DNA of 64,000 nt from Paraburkholderia aromaticivorans (lineage in GTDB: Bacteria > Pseudomonadota > Gammaproteobacteria > Burkholderiales > Burkholderiaceae): NCBI RefSeq assembly GCF_012689525.1, contig NZ_CP051515.1, forward strand, positions 1,798,001 through 1,862,000. The letters run 5' to 3'. Below are positions 22,376 to 32,242 of the stretch, piece by piece. The notes under the pieces are model-generated. The model ran no database searches. It saw only the letters and a list, made by a program, of their open reading frames with translations, and was not told the origin of the DNA. The translations under genes and the position numbers were made by a program. Numbering within the stretch: position 1 is the stretch's first letter; each line of letters starts with the position of its first letter.

Positions 22376-23070
22376 TCGCCTCGCCGCTCGTCACCGCCAC
22401 ACTGTTCCATATCGGCCCAATCGGCGTCTCGACGCCCGTGGTCACGACGTGGGTCATCATGGCGCTGCTCGCGACCGGCGCAGCCTGCTACACGCGCCGC
22501 TTGTCGCTGACGCCGTCGAAAATGCAAACGCTGCTGGAGTTGCTCGTCGGCACGATAGACGACCAGATTCGCGACACGATGCAGGCCGAGCCCGAGCGTT
22601 ATCGCGCGCTGGTCGGCACGCTCTTTCTCTTCATTCTCGTCAGCAACTGGTCGTCGCTCCTGCCTGGCGTAGAACCGCCGACCGCGCATGTCGAAACCGA
22701 TGCCGCGTTGGCCTTGATCGTTTTCTGCGCGACGATCTTTTATGGAATCCGCTCGCGCGGCCTGCTCCGTTACCTTGCCGCGTTCGCCGAACCCACGTGG
22801 ATCATGATCCCGTTAAACGTGATCGAGCAGATCACGCGGACCTTTTCTCTGGTGGTGCGGCTGTTCGGCAATGTGATGAGCGGCGTGTTCGTCGTCGGCA
22901 TCGTGTTGTCGCTGGCGGGCCTTCTTGTGCCGATTCCGCTCATGGCGCTCGACCTCCTGACGGGCACAGTGCAGGCCTACATCTTCACCGTACTCGCGAT
23001 GGTTTTCATCGGCGCGGCACTTGCCGACAATTCCCCAAAAACTTCCAGCAAACAGGCAGGCGCGCAATGA
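22372..23070 (+). CDS. atpB: N-type F-ATPase a subunit
   Basis: A 232-residue stator membrane subunit with five to six helices. The essential arginine is Arg163 in FSLVVRLFGNVMSG, aligned with E. coli Arg210 and its RLFGN signature. Together with the c ring it forms the ion path. The start at 22372 overlaps atpR by four bases; longer in-frame codons belong to the upstream genes. Confidence 0.92.
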   Translation: MIASPLVTATLFHIGPIGVSTPVVTTWVIMALLATGAACYTRRLSLTPSKMQTLLELLVGTIDDQIRDTMQAEPERYRALVGTLFLFILVSNWSSLLPGVEPPTAHVETDAALALIVFCATIFYGIRSRGLLRYLAAFAEPTWIMIPLNVIEQITRTFSLVVRLFGNVMSGVFVVGIVLSLAGLLVPIPLMALDLLTGTVQAYIFTVLAMVFIGAALADNSPKTSSKQAGAQ

Positions 23071-23315
23071 ACGACCTTATCCAGGTGGTGAGCATTCTCG
23101 CGGCGGCGCTCGCCGTTTCGTTCGGCGCGATCGGACCCGCGCTTGGCGAAGGCCGCGCGGTGGCAGCCGCGATGGATGCCCTCGCCCGCCAGCCAGAATC
23201 AGCCGGCACGATATCGAGGACGCTGTTTGTCGGTCTCGCGATGATCGAGACCATGGCGATCTATTGCCTCGTGATCGCGTTGCTCGTGCTGTTCGCGAAT
23301 CCTTTCATCAAGTGA
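23067..23315 (+). CDS. atpE: N-type F-ATPase c subunit with sodium-type ligands
   Basis: An 82-residue hairpin of two helices. The ion site has Glu61 and Thr62 in helix two (MIETMAIY) and Tyr66, equivalent to Glu65/Ser66/Tyr70 of the Ilyobacter sodium c ring. Helix one carries Glu28 (GPALGEGRA) where the sodium enzymes have Gln32. A second carboxylate at this place is the hallmark of N-ATPase c subunits and predicts Na+ coupling, possibly two charges per site. ATGA overlap with atpB; 13 bases before atpF. Confidence 0.93.
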   Translation: MNDLIQVVSILAAALAVSFGAIGPALGEGRAVAAAMDALARQPESAGTISRTLFVGLAMIETMAIYCLVIALLVLFANPFIK

Positions 23316-23328
23316 GCCTGGAGCGATC

Positions 23329-24078
23329 ATGCACATCAACTGGTGGACGCTCGGCTTTCAGACCCTCAACGCGCTTGTGCTCGTCTGGTTGCTGGCGCGC
23401 TTCCTGTTTCGCCCGGTGGCAAAAATCGTGGCCGAACGTCAACTCACCGCCGCAACGCTGATGGCTGAGGCTGCCGCGGCCAAAGCGGCAGCGCTCGACG
23501 AACGGCAGAAGGTCGACGCAGACACTGCGCAGTTCGCCGGGCAGCGTGCACAACTGCTCGAAGCCGCGACGGCTGAAGCGGCCCAACTCAAAACGTCGCT
23601 GGAAGAGAGCGCGCGCGCCGAAACCGAGCAGATGCGCACAGCCGCCCTGGCGGCGGCCGACGCCAGCCGCCGCGACGCCGCGGCAGCCGACGCTGACCGC
23701 GCCTCTCAATTTGCACTCGACATCGCCGCGCGGCTGCTCGACCGGTTGCCCGCGGAGGCGCGGATTGCCGGCTTCATTGACGGGCTCGCGAGCGAACTCG
23801 CCAAACTGCCCGAATCGACCCGGGCGCAGCTGACCGGCGAAGACAACGCCGTCCAGCTGATCGCGCCGCGCATGCTCACTGACACTGAACTGGCCGCCTG
23901 TCGCACGGCATTCGCACAAGCGCTTGGTCATGAGCTGCAGATTCAGATCACAGTCGATCCCGCAGTCATCGCAGGGCTCGAACTGGAAGCGCCGCATGCG
24001 CTCGTGCACAACAGCTTCCGTCACGATCTGGCTAGCCTGAAAACGGAGCTCCTCGCTCATGACACCGTCCCAGCTTGA
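23329..24078 (+). CDS. atpF: N-type F-ATPase b subunit with delta-like C-terminal domain
   Basis: The stator b subunit, 249 residues, about 90 longer than E. coli b. One N-terminal helix ([21 protein letters not shown]) anchors a long Ala/Glu/Gln-rich coiled coil to about residue 150. Residues about 177-249 resemble the C-terminal half of the F1 delta subunit: a [17 protein letters not shown] helix, a beta pair with [11 protein letters not shown], then [13 protein letters not shown], like the delta DPSVIGG and GSVRGRL elements. The operon has no separate delta gene, so the fusion may replace it. It overlaps atpA by 20 bases. Confidence 0.88.
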   Translation: MHINWWTLGFQTLNALVLVWLLARFLFRPVAKIVAERQLTAATLMAEAAAAKAAALDERQKVDADTAQFAGQRAQLLEAATAEAAQLKTSLEESARAETEQMRTAALAAADASRRDAAAADADRASQFALDIAARLLDRLPAEARIAGFIDGLASELAKLPESTRAQLTGEDNAVQLIAPRMLTDTELAACRTAFAQALGHELQIQITVDPAVIAGLELEAPHALVHNSFRHDLASLKTELLAHDTVPA

Positions 24079-25627
24079 ACAGCCTGAGCGCGCGGCAGCC
24101 GACCACGACTGGCTCGCCGGCAGTCGCGCCGTGCTCGGACGCGCCCAGTTCGCTGCGCACGCTGAAACGGTCGGCCGGGTCGAACACGTGTCAGACGGCA
24201 TCGCGTCAGTTTCCGGCTTGCCTGAGGTCCGGCTGAACGAGTTGCTGCGCTTTGAAGGTAGCCGGCTCGGCTTTGCGCTCACGCTTGATGCCGACGCTAT
24301 CGGCGCCGTGCTGCTCGACGACGGCGACGCCATCACCGCCGGCTCGTGTGTGACCGGAACAGGGCAAGTGGTCGAAGTACCGGTCGGTCCAGGCTTGCTG
24401 GGGCGAGTGATCGATCCGCTCGGCAGGCCGCTCGATCGCGACGAACCGATCCAGGCCGCGATGCATCTGCCGATCGAACGGCCCGCGCCGTCCATCATCG
24501 ACCGCGATCTCGTCGCGCAACCGGTCGCGACCGGCATCCTGCTGATCGACGCGCTGTTTGCGATCGGACGCGGGCAGCGCGAGTTGATCATCGGCGATCG
24601 CGCGACCGGCAAGACTTCGATCGCGATCGACACCATCGTCAACCAGAAGCACTCGGACATGATCTGCGTGTATGTCGCGATCGGCCAGCGCGCCACGGCC
24701 GTGCAACGCGTCATCGACGCCGTGCGCCGGCACGGCGCGCCTGAACGGTGCGTATTCGTGGTCGCGTCGGCAGCGGCGTCGCCTGGTTTGCAATGGGTTG
24801 CGCCGTTCAGCGGATTCTCCATCGCCGAATATTTCCGTGACCGTGGGCAACACGTGCTGATCGTGATCGACGATCTGAGCAAGCACGCCGCGACGCATCG
24901 CGAACTTGCGTTGCTCACGCGCGAGCCGCCGGGTCGCGAGGCCTATCCGGGCGACATCTTCTACCTGCATGCACGGCTGTTGGAACGCGCGGCGAAACTG
25001 TCCACGGAACTGGGCGGCGGTTCGCTGACCGCCTTGCCGATCGCGGAAACCGATGCCGGTAATCTGTCAGCCTACATTCCCACCAATCTGATCTCGATTA
25101 CCGACGGGCAGATCATGCTCGACGCCGCGCTTTTCGCCGCGAACCAGCGGCCTTCGGTGGACGTCGGCCTGAGTGTGAGCCGGGTCGGCGGCAAGGCGCA
25201 GTTGCCTGCGTTGCGCAAAGTATCGGGGCGCCTGCGGCTCGATTACTCACAGTTTCTGGAACTGGAGATGTTCACCCGCTTCGGCGGTCTCATGGAGGCT
25301 CGTGTCAAGGCCCAGGTGGTCCGCGGCGAGCGGATCCGTGCCTTGATTACTCAACCGCGTTTCGCGCCGCTACGTGCCGTCGATGAGATCGCGCTACTGG
25401 CCGCGCTCGCCGACGGCGTATTCGATTCGCTGCCGGCTAGTGTCATTGCAACGGTCCGCGGGCGTCTCGCTGCTCACCTCGATGCCAACGGCGGTCCTGC
25501 GGCCAGCGCGGCGCTCGCCGCGTCCGGATCGCTTGAGGCGGCCACGCTTGCCGCGCTAGTCACCGCCGTGCGAGACCTTGCCATCCAGGTCAGCAGCGTG
25601 CCCTCCACACAAGGCGGGATCCCGTGA
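24059..25627 (+). CDS. atpA: N-type F-ATPase alpha subunit
   Basis: A 522-residue alpha subunit with Walker [10 protein letters not shown] (Lys185), the standard GDRQTGKT with Ala for Gln. The alpha signature near [17 protein letters not shown] is intact. It forms the non-catalytic nucleotide sites of the F1 head. The ATG lies inside the end of atpF, with the coding frames overlapping 20 bases. The last ~30 residues are Ala-rich. Confidence 0.93.
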   Translation: MTPSQLEQPERAAADHDWLAGSRAVLGRAQFAAHAETVGRVEHVSDGIASVSGLPEVRLNELLRFEGSRLGFALTLDADAIGAVLLDDGDAITAGSCVTGTGQVVEVPVGPGLLGRVIDPLGRPLDRDEPIQAAMHLPIERPAPSIIDRDLVAQPVATGILLIDALFAIGRGQRELIIGDRATGKTSIAIDTIVNQKHSDMICVYVAIGQRATAVQRVIDAVRRHGAPERCVFVVASAAASPGLQWVAPFSGFSIAEYFRDRGQHVLIVIDDLSKHAATHRELALLTREPPGREAYPGDIFYLHARLLERAAKLSTELGGGSLTALPIAETDAGNLSAYIPTNLISITDGQIMLDAALFAANQRPSVDVGLSVSRVGGKAQLPALRKVSGRLRLDYSQFLELEMFTRFGGLMEARVKAQVVRGERIRALITQPRFAPLRAVDEIALLAALADGVFDSLPASVIATVRGRLAAHLDANGGPAASAALAASGSLEAATLAALVTAVRDLAIQVSSVPSTQGGIP

Positions 25628-26583
25628 GTAACAAGCTCAGTGAAGTTCAGACGCGCATGGTGGGCGTGCACGGCCTCGAATCCGTAGTGGGTGCGATGCG
25701 CGGTATCGCCGCGGCCCGCTCGCGTGAAGCCCGCAGTCGCCTGGACGGCATTCAGGCGTGCGCGCGGATGGTCGGCGCAGCGATCGGGGATGCCCTGCTG
25801 CTGGCCGGCAGCCCTGCGTCGGCTACCTCTATCGACGCCCCGGCGGCCGGAGCGCTAACGATTATCCTGGGTGCCGAACAGGGTTTTGTCGGCACGTTCA
25901 ACGAACATGTGATCGATGCGGCGGCCAACTCGGCGGCGGCTTCGCCGACTGAGTACTTCATGGTCGGCGACCGCGTCAAAGTAGCAGCAGCGGAACGCGG
26001 GCTGATGATCGGCTGGTCGGCGCCGATGGTCACGCATGCCGACGAAGTGCCGGCGCTAGCCGATCGTCTCGCGAATGCTTTGTACAGGCGTCTCGAGGCC
26101 GGACGTGTGGCTCAGGTAAAGATCGTGCATGCGGTGCCGACTTCATCCGCGATGGTCGAAGTCTCGCAGCAGATGCTTTTACCCTTCGACTTCGACCGGT
26201 TTTCGATCACGCCAGGCCGTGACGCACCGCTCGTCACCCTCGCCCCCCAGCGGTTGCTGGAACGACTCGCGCAGGAATACGTGTTCGCGCAACTCTGCGA
26301 AGCCATCATGCTGTCGTTCGCGGCTGAAAACGAAGCGCGCATGCGGGCCATGATCGCCGCTCGCACGAACGTCCACAACACGCTCGAACAATTAGCCGGC
26401 ACCTTCCGCCAGTTGAGGCAGGAAGAAATCACCTCGGAAATCGTCGAACTGTCGGCAGGCAACCTCGCGGCCGCTGAGGGTCGACGCAAACCGCATCTGC
26501 GAGGTTGCACGTCGCGTCAGTTCAACGCCGACACGCTGCGGCAAAGCGGCGGCCCATTGCAATCAGCCTCAAAGGAACCCTGA
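25624..26583 (+). CDS. atpG: N-type F-ATPase gamma subunit
   Basis: The central-shaft gamma subunit, 319 residues, with the N-terminal helix ([25 protein letters not shown]) and C-terminal helix ([13 protein letters not shown]) that form the coiled shaft. The start is a GTG that overlaps the atpA stop as GTGA. After EIVELSAG there is a tail of about 40 residues rich in Arg, Ser and Gln that gamma subunits normally lack, so a late frameshift or a genuine extension is possible. Its stop TGA overlaps the phaC ATG by one base. Confidence 0.88.
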   Translation: MSNKLSEVQTRMVGVHGLESVVGAMRGIAAARSREARSRLDGIQACARMVGAAIGDALLLAGSPASATSIDAPAAGALTIILGAEQGFVGTFNEHVIDAAANSAAASPTEYFMVGDRVKVAAAERGLMIGWSAPMVTHADEVPALADRLANALYRRLEAGRVAQVKIVHAVPTSSAMVEVSQQMLLPFDFDRFSITPGRDAPLVTLAPQRLLERLAQEYVFAQLCEAIMLSFAAENEARMRAMIAARTNVHNTLEQLAGTFRQLRQEEITSEIVELSAGNLAAAEGRRKPHLRGCTSRQFNADTLRQSGGPLQSASKEP

Positions 26584-28376
26584 TGGATACCCGTTCAAGG
26601 ATCACCCCGCCGCTGGAACCCGTGCTTCCCGGCAAGCCCCTCCCCTCAGCGACGGACAATGTTTTCCGCACGCTGGATCGCGCGAAGGAGGCGTCCATCG
26701 CACGTATGACCGGCGGCGTTTCGCCTGCCGCGATGACGCTGGCGTTCTCCGACTGGCTGATCCATCTCGCGTCGGCGCCCGGCAAACGGATGGAGCTTGC
26801 GGCGTTGCTCGTCCAGCATGCTGCGCGAATCCGTGACTACGTATCCCAGATGGCGACCGGCAACTATGCACAGCCGTTGGCGGAGCCCGCCGCGGGCGAC
26901 CACCGCTTCCAGGCCGACGTCTGGCAGACCGAGCCTTTCCGGCTATGGCAGCAGAGCTTCCTGCTGGCTGAGCAATGGTGGAACGCCGCCACTCGCGACG
27001 TGCCGGGCATGGCGCCTCACCATGAGCGCGTCGTATCGTTCACCGCGCGCCAGCTTCTCGATGTGGCCGCCCCCACAAACTCACTGTTCACCAATCCCGA
27101 GGTCCTGCAACGCACGGCCTCGACCTATGGCGCGAATCTCGCGCAAGGTGCCCGCAATGCCATCGACGACATCCAGCGCCAGGCAAACGGGCAACCCGCT
27201 GTGGGAACTGAGAACTTCAAGGTTGGCGCCGACGTCGCCGTGACACCGGGCAAGGTGGTGTTCCGCAACCATTTGATCGAACTGATCCAGTACAGCCCGA
27301 CCACTGACACGGTCGCCGCAGAGCCGCTGTTGATCGTGCCGGCCTGGATCATGAAGTACTACATCCTCGATCTCTCCCCACACAACTCGCTGATCCGCTA
27401 CATGGTCGAACAGGGCCACACCGTGTTCTGCATTTCATGGCGCAACGTCGGTGCGGATGATCGCAATCTGAGTCTCGACGACTATCGCAGGCTCGGTGTC
27501 ATGGCCGCGCTGGATGCAATTTCCGAGGTCGTGCCGGATCAGAAGATCCATGCCGCCGGCTACTGCCTCGGGGGCACGTTGCTCGCCATCGCAGCGGCGG
27601 CGATGGCCGGCGTGGGCGACGAACGGCTCGCATCGGTCACGTTGCTGGCCGCGCGAACGGATTTCACCGAGCCCGGCGAGCTGCAACTTTTCGTCGACGA
27701 CAGCGAGGTCTATTTCCTGGAAAGCATGATGTGGTCGCAGGGCTTTCTGGCGGGCAATCAGATGTCCGCGTCGTTCCAGCTTTTGCACTCGAACGACCTG
27801 ATCTGGTCGCAAGTCATTCACGACTATCTGCTGGGCGAGCGCACGCCGATGATCGACCTGATGGCATGGGACGCCGACTCTACCCGCATGCCGTACAGGA
27901 TGCACTCGGAGTACCTGCGCGAACTGTTCCTGAACAACGACCTGGCGTCCGGCCGCTACGGCGTCGACGGCAGACGGGTGCTGGTTCAGAACATCCGCGC
28001 GCCGATATTCGCGGTGAGCATGGAACGCGACCATATCGCGCCATGGCAGTCCGTCTACAAGATCCACTATCTGTCAGATACCGATATCACCTGCGTGCTG
28101 ACCAGCGGCGGTCACAACGCGGGCATTGTCAGCGAGCCCGGTCACGCCCATCGTCAATACAGAATCAAGCACACCGCCGCCACCGATCTGCGTATCGATC
28201 CCGAAGCGTGGGCGGCAGCCGCCACGCCGCAGGACGGCTCATGGTGGCCCGCATGGAGCGCATGGCTCGATGCGCGCGCGGATCAAAAGCGCGCCACGCC
28301 GCCGCATATGGGAATGCCTGGCACCGCGCTCGCGACGCTGGCAGACGCGCCCGGCACCTACGTATTTCAACACTGA
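26583..28376 (+). CDS. phaC: Class I polyhydroxyalkanoate synthase
   Basis: A 597-residue PHA polymerase that joins hydroxyacyl-CoA units into storage granules. The lipase-like box GYCLGG holds catalytic Cys328; the general base Asp432 is in WDADSTRMP and His511 in SGGHNAGIV, the expected triad. The N-terminal domain (about 1-200) is typical of class I enzymes. No phaA or phaB gene lies in the window, so this is probably an extra paralogue tied to the anaerobic operon, where polymer formation can use excess reducing power. Coupled to atpG (TGATG). Confidence 0.9.
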   Translation: MDTRSRITPPLEPVLPGKPLPSATDNVFRTLDRAKEASIARMTGGVSPAAMTLAFSDWLIHLASAPGKRMELAALLVQHAARIRDYVSQMATGNYAQPLAEPAAGDHRFQADVWQTEPFRLWQQSFLLAEQWWNAATRDVPGMAPHHERVVSFTARQLLDVAAPTNSLFTNPEVLQRTASTYGANLAQGARNAIDDIQRQANGQPAVGTENFKVGADVAVTPGKVVFRNHLIELIQYSPTTDTVAAEPLLIVPAWIMKYYILDLSPHNSLIRYMVEQGHTVFCISWRNVGADDRNLSLDDYRRLGVMAALDAISEVVPDQKIHAAGYCLGGTLLAIAAAAMAGVGDERLASVTLLAARTDFTEPGELQLFVDDSEVYFLESMMWSQGFLAGNQMSASFQLLHSNDLIWSQVIHDYLLGERTPMIDLMAWDADSTRMPYRMHSEYLRELFLNNDLASGRYGVDGRRVLVQNIRAPIFAVSMERDHIAPWQSVYKIHYLSDTDITCVLTSGGHNAGIVSEPGHAHRQYRIKHTAATDLRIDPEAWAAAATPQDGSWWPAWSAWLDARADQKRATPPHMGMPGTALATLADAPGTYVFQH

Positions 28377-28385
28377 GGACCGACC

Positions 28386-29789
28386 GTGAACGATAACCTC
28401 CTGCACAACCGCACTTTCGCCGATCGCGAGATCGGCGAGTCCGCGTCACTGGTCAACACCGCGACCCGCGACGACATCGAGTTATTCGCGGCCATGTCCG
28501 GCGACGTCAACCCGGCGCACATGGACGCGGCATTCGCTGCACAGGATATGTTCGGCCATATCGTCGTGCAGGGCATGTGGACTGCTGGGCAGGTGTCGGC
28601 GCTGCTCGGCACCAGAATGCCCGGGCCTGGCACGATCTATCTCGATCAGACCTTGCAGTTCCGTCACCCGGTCATCCCAGGCGACGTAATCACCACCACG
28701 GCAACCGTGAAAGAAAAGCGCGTCGACAAGCGGATCGTTCTGCTCGATACGGTATGTATCAACCAGAAAGGCGAATTGGTACTGACCGGCCTGGCCACCG
28801 TCATTGCCCCGGCTGAGCCGATCGTCTGGCCGCGCATGCCGCGGCCAGACGTGAGCGTCCGTCGCCATAACCGCTATGAGGCATTCATTCAGGAGGCGCG
28901 CGTGCATCCCGCGTTGCGCACCGCCGTGGTCTATCCCTGTTCTCCCGAGACCATCCTGGCCGCGATCGAGGCGCGCGACGAAGGACTGCTCGACCCGATC
29001 CTGATCGGACCGGAAGCGGCTATCCGGGCTGCGGCAAAAATCGCCCAGGTCAGCCTCGACGGCGTGACGATCGAAGCGGTGGCGAATAGCCGTGCCGCCG
29101 CCGTGCGCGCGGTTGAAATGGGTGCGGCCGGCAAGGTGGCGGCGCTGATGAAAGGCAGTCTGGAAACGGCAGAGCTGCTGGCTGCGATCGTCGATCCGGC
29201 GTCGAATATGAGGACCGGCCGACGGATCAGTCACGTCTACGTCATGGACGTGCCGGCCTATTCCAAACCGCTGATCGTCACTGACGCTGCGGTGAATATC
29301 GCGCCGTCGCTCGAACAGAAACGCGATATCTGCCAGAACGCGATCGATCTGCTGCATCTGCTTGGCATTGCGGAACCGCGGGTTGCCGTACTCGCCGCCG
29401 TGGAGACGGTCAACCCCAGGATGCGGACCACGCTCGACGCTGCCGCGCTCACCGTGATGGCCGCGCGCGGCCAGATTCGCGGCGCACACGTCGACGGCCC
29501 GCTCGCCTTCGACAATGCGATCAGCTTCGCCGCGGCGAAAACCAAGCATATCGATTCAGCTGTAGCCGGCCAGGCCGACATTCTGCTGGTGCCCGATCTC
29601 GAAGCCGGCAACATGCTGGCGAAACAACTCATCTACTTCGCCGGCGCGGATGCGGCCGGGTTGGTGCTCGGCGCGAGCCTGCCCATCATCATGACCAGCC
29701 GGGCCGACAGCCTTCGCGTACGGCTCGCCTCCGCCGCGCTCGCCAAGCTGGTTTCGGAACGCGCTCAAGCGGGCATGGTGCAGCCGTGA
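28386..29789 (+). CDS. Bifunctional MaoC-type enoyl-CoA hydratase / phosphate acetyl(butyryl)transferase
   Basis: A 467-residue fusion. Residues about 5-140 form a hot-dog-fold MaoC hydratase (GDVNPAHMDAAFA, FGHIVVQGM, the usual Asp/His hydratase dyad). Residues about 150-460 form a phosphate acetyl/butyryltransferase (VMDVPAYSKPLIVTDAAVNIAPS, GPLAFDNAISFAAA). The hydratase can supply hydroxyacyl-CoA to PhaC, and the transferase converts acyl-CoA to acyl-phosphate for the kinase that follows. The start is a GTG with GAGGA before it; the end overlaps ackA (GTGA). Confidence 0.9.
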   Translation: MNDNLLHNRTFADREIGESASLVNTATRDDIELFAAMSGDVNPAHMDAAFAAQDMFGHIVVQGMWTAGQVSALLGTRMPGPGTIYLDQTLQFRHPVIPGDVITTTATVKEKRVDKRIVLLDTVCINQKGELVLTGLATVIAPAEPIVWPRMPRPDVSVRRHNRYEAFIQEARVHPALRTAVVYPCSPETILAAIEARDEGLLDPILIGPEAAIRAAAKIAQVSLDGVTIEAVANSRAAAVRAVEMGAAGKVAALMKGSLETAELLAAIVDPASNMRTGRRISHVYVMDVPAYSKPLIVTDAAVNIAPSLEQKRDICQNAIDLLHLLGIAEPRVAVLAAVETVNPRMRTTLDAAALTVMAARGQIRGAHVDGPLAFDNAISFAAAKTKHIDSAVAGQADILLVPDLEAGNMLAKQLIYFAGADAAGLVLGASLPIIMTSRADSLRVRLASAALAKLVSERAQAGMVQP

Positions 29790-30979
29790 GCGCCCCACTT
29801 CTACTGACGTTCAACCCCGGATCTTCATCGGTCAAGATCGGCCTCTACGAAGTCGCGAAAGAGACGCCCACGCGCATAGGCCTGGGCACGATCGACTTTC
29901 GCAGCAAACCGCTCCTGCTTCATCTCGACGAGGGTGGCACGATCACCGTCGTTGCGCTGAAATCGGCCATCACCGACGATTTGCACGAGGTGCTGGACGA
30001 AACGCTGAACTGGTTCGCCGCGCATTTTTCTCTGAACGATCTCGTCGCGGTTGGCCACCGCGTGGTGCACGGCGGCGACCGGTTTGCCGGGCCCGCCGCC
30101 ATCACTGACGAGACGCTCGCGGCCATCAGTGAACTCGTGCCGCTCGCGCCGCTCCATCAGCCTCAGAGTATCCGGCTCATCCGGGCAATCCAGCACCTGC
30201 GGCCTCATCTGGTCCAGGTTGCGTCGTTCGACACCGCTTTTCACCGCACGCAGACCGACCTGGTGCGTCGCTTCGCGTTACCCCGTCAATTGTTCGACGC
30301 GGGCGTGAAGCGCTATGGCTTTCACGGCTTGTCCTACCAGTTCATCATCGCCGCGCTCGCGAAGCAGTTTCCAAAGCGGGCTTACGGCAAGGTGATCGCC
30401 GCTCATCTGGGCAGCGGTGCGAGCCTCTGCGCACTCGACGGCGGCAAGAGCCGCGACTCCAGCATGGGTTTCTCCACGCTGGACGGAATTCCGATGGCGA
30501 CCCGCTGCGGAACGCTCGACGCGGGCGTCGTGCTTTATCTGCTTCAGCAGCAGGGCCACAGCGCCGAGGAAGTGGAGGAGATTCTGTACAAACAATCGGG
30601 CTTGCTCGGCATTTCCGGCATTAGTGCCGACAGTCGCGAACTGCAGGCGAGCCGCCGACTCGAAGCGCGCGAAGCGCTGGCGCTTTTCGCCTTCCGAATC
30701 GCGGGGGAAGCCTCCCGGCTCGCCAGCACGCTCGGCGGCATGGACTGCCTCGTCTTCACCGCTGGCATCGGCGAACATCAGCCGGAGGTTCGCAGAGCGG
30801 TATGTGCCCGTCTCGCCTGGCTTGGCGTCGAACTCGATCGGGAAGCGAACGCCGGCAACGCCCTCGTGATCAGTAACGGCGCAAGCCGGGTCACGGTGCT
30901 GGTGCTGCCGACGGACGAAGAGCAGATTATCGCGAACGAAGCTGTCTCGGTCCTTCACCATCAGGAAGTGACGACATGA
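29786..30979 (+). CDS. ackA: Acetate kinase
   Basis: A 397-residue ASKHA-fold kinase that makes ATP and acetate from acetyl-phosphate. The N-terminal motif LTFNPGSSSVKIGLYE, the VGHRVVHGG segment, the FDTAFH stretch and AAHLGSGASLCAL are all canonical. The start is GTG overlapping the preceding stop. With the phosphotransacetylase it gives substrate-level ATP during fermentation. In reverse it would activate acetate alongside Acs. Coupled to fabI by ATGA. Confidence 0.93.
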   Translation: MSAPLLLTFNPGSSSVKIGLYEVAKETPTRIGLGTIDFRSKPLLLHLDEGGTITVVALKSAITDDLHEVLDETLNWFAAHFSLNDLVAVGHRVVHGGDRFAGPAAITDETLAAISELVPLAPLHQPQSIRLIRAIQHLRPHLVQVASFDTAFHRTQTDLVRRFALPRQLFDAGVKRYGFHGLSYQFIIAALAKQFPKRAYGKVIAAHLGSGASLCALDGGKSRDSSMGFSTLDGIPMATRCGTLDAGVVLYLLQQQGHSAEEVEEILYKQSGLLGISGISADSRELQASRRLEAREALALFAFRIAGEASRLASTLGGMDCLVFTAGIGEHQPEVRRAVCARLAWLGVELDREANAGNALVISNGASRVTVLVLPTDEEQIIANEAVSVLHHQEVTT

Positions 30980-31749
30980 ATTCAATCATTGATCTCTCGG
31001 GCAAACGCGGGCTGATCGTCGGCATTGCAAACGAACATAGTATCGCGGCGGGCTGCGCGACCCTGTTCCAGGCGGCTGGCGCGCAGCTGGCCGTCACGTA
31101 CCTGAACGACAAGGCCGAGCCGTACGTCCGCGCGGTGGCCGAAACGCTTCATTCTCCCATTGTGCTGCCTTGCGACGTGAGCGTGCCGGGTCAGCTGGAG
31201 GCGGTCTTCGCGCGCATCGCGCAGGATTGGGGACGCCTTGATTTCCTGCTCCATTCGATTGCGTTCGCGCCGGCTGGCGATCTGCGCGCAAACCTGATCG
31301 ACTGCTCGGCCGAAGGCTTCGCGCTGGCGATGGACGTGTCATCCCATTCGTTCCTCCGCATGGCGAGGCTGGCGCTCCCGCTGATGAGCAACGGTGGCAG
31401 CCTGATGACCATGACCTTCTACGGCGCCGACCGCGCGGTCGAGCACTACAACGTCATGGGACCCGTCAAGGCGGCGCTCGAAGCAAGCGTGCGTTACCTC
31501 GCCGTGGACCTCGCGCCGCGCCGCGTCCACGTTCACGCGATCTCCGCCGGCGCCGTCAAAACACGCGCTGCGTCCGGCATCAACCATTTCGATGCGCTGC
31601 TGGACGAAGTCCGCTCGCACACGCCGGCACAGCATCTCGTCACGATCGAGGAGATCGGACGAATCGCGACCGTGCTTGCAAGTGATGCGGGCATGACGCT
31701 GACCGGCTCCGTCGTCTACGCGGATGCGGGCTTTCATATCGTAGCGTAG
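30976..31749 (+). CDS. fabI: Enoyl-ACP reductase, FabI type
   Basis: A 257-residue short-chain reductase of the FabI subgroup, which reduces enoyl-ACP with NAD(P)H. The catalytic pattern is Tyr149, Tyr158 and Lys165 (HYNVMGPVK, Y-x6-K). The nucleotide site is IVGIANEHSIA. It is the last gene of the coupled run. The housekeeping fabI is expected elsewhere, so this is likely a paralogue used to spend NADH or to adjust membrane lipids without oxygen; that is inference. The loop between Tyr149 and Tyr158 is one residue shorter than in E. coli FabI. Confidence 0.85.
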   Translation: MNSIIDLSGKRGLIVGIANEHSIAAGCATLFQAAGAQLAVTYLNDKAEPYVRAVAETLHSPIVLPCDVSVPGQLEAVFARIAQDWGRLDFLLHSIAFAPAGDLRANLIDCSAEGFALAMDVSSHSFLRMARLALPLMSNGGSLMTMTFYGADRAVEHYNVMGPVKAALEASVRYLAVDLAPRRVHVHAISAGAVKTRAASGINHFDALLDEVRSHTPAQHLVTIEEIGRIATVLASDAGMTLTGSVVYADAGFHIVA

Positions 31750-32242
31750 GCTGCACGATTCGCCGCGGCCAGTGCGTGCCGCACCGACTGAATTTCTCGC
31801 CCGCGTCAACGCATACCGGCATTCGACGGAGGCCTTCGATTGCAAGCCGCAACGATTCCGGCATGGCAGGAAGGCACCGTGCTGTCGTCACTGGATGCGA
31901 TCACCCGGTTGCATCGGACAATCGTCAATTGATGGGCCCACGCTGATCCTCAGCGTGATGCTGATATGCCGCTGATGCCGATGCGAGAAATGGACGGAAG
32001 CGAAGAACCGTTGACAGCAGGCGCTAAACGCCGGACCAGCGAACACAGGCCCCTTCTGTTTTGCGGCCGGGATGTTCTAGACTGATCCTTGTCTTGTCCA
32101 TATCCCGGTTTGCCGTTGCACGGGCGGATACACGGCGGCACACTGAGGCAGTACAAGACGCTAGATCGGGACCGCCCGGATCAATGTGTTCAGGGAAAAG
32201 ACGGCTCCGTCATTTCGACTACTCGCCTTCGAGGAGCCTGTC
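31750..32242. other. Non-coding stretch after the ackA-fabI run
   Basis: No gene is supported. A perfect 8-bp hairpin CACGCTGA (31939-31946) / TCAGCGTG (31950-31957) with a 3-base loop is present, without a T tract, so termination is uncertain. The small reading frames here have no family or ribosome binding site. Confidence 0.4.

Noticed and set aside
23308..24918. 536-codon minus strand open frame opposite atpF and atpA
   Set aside because: Lies fully antisense to two unmistakable ATPase genes; Ser/Arg-rich shadow.
28482..29549. 355-codon minus strand open frame opposite the MaoC/Pta fusion
   Set aside because: Antisense shadow; Arg/His/Gly-rich with no recognisable domain.
31939..31957. 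Intrinsic terminator after fabI
   Set aside because: A good 8-bp stem with 3-base loop but no T tract and ~190 bases from the stop; function unproven.
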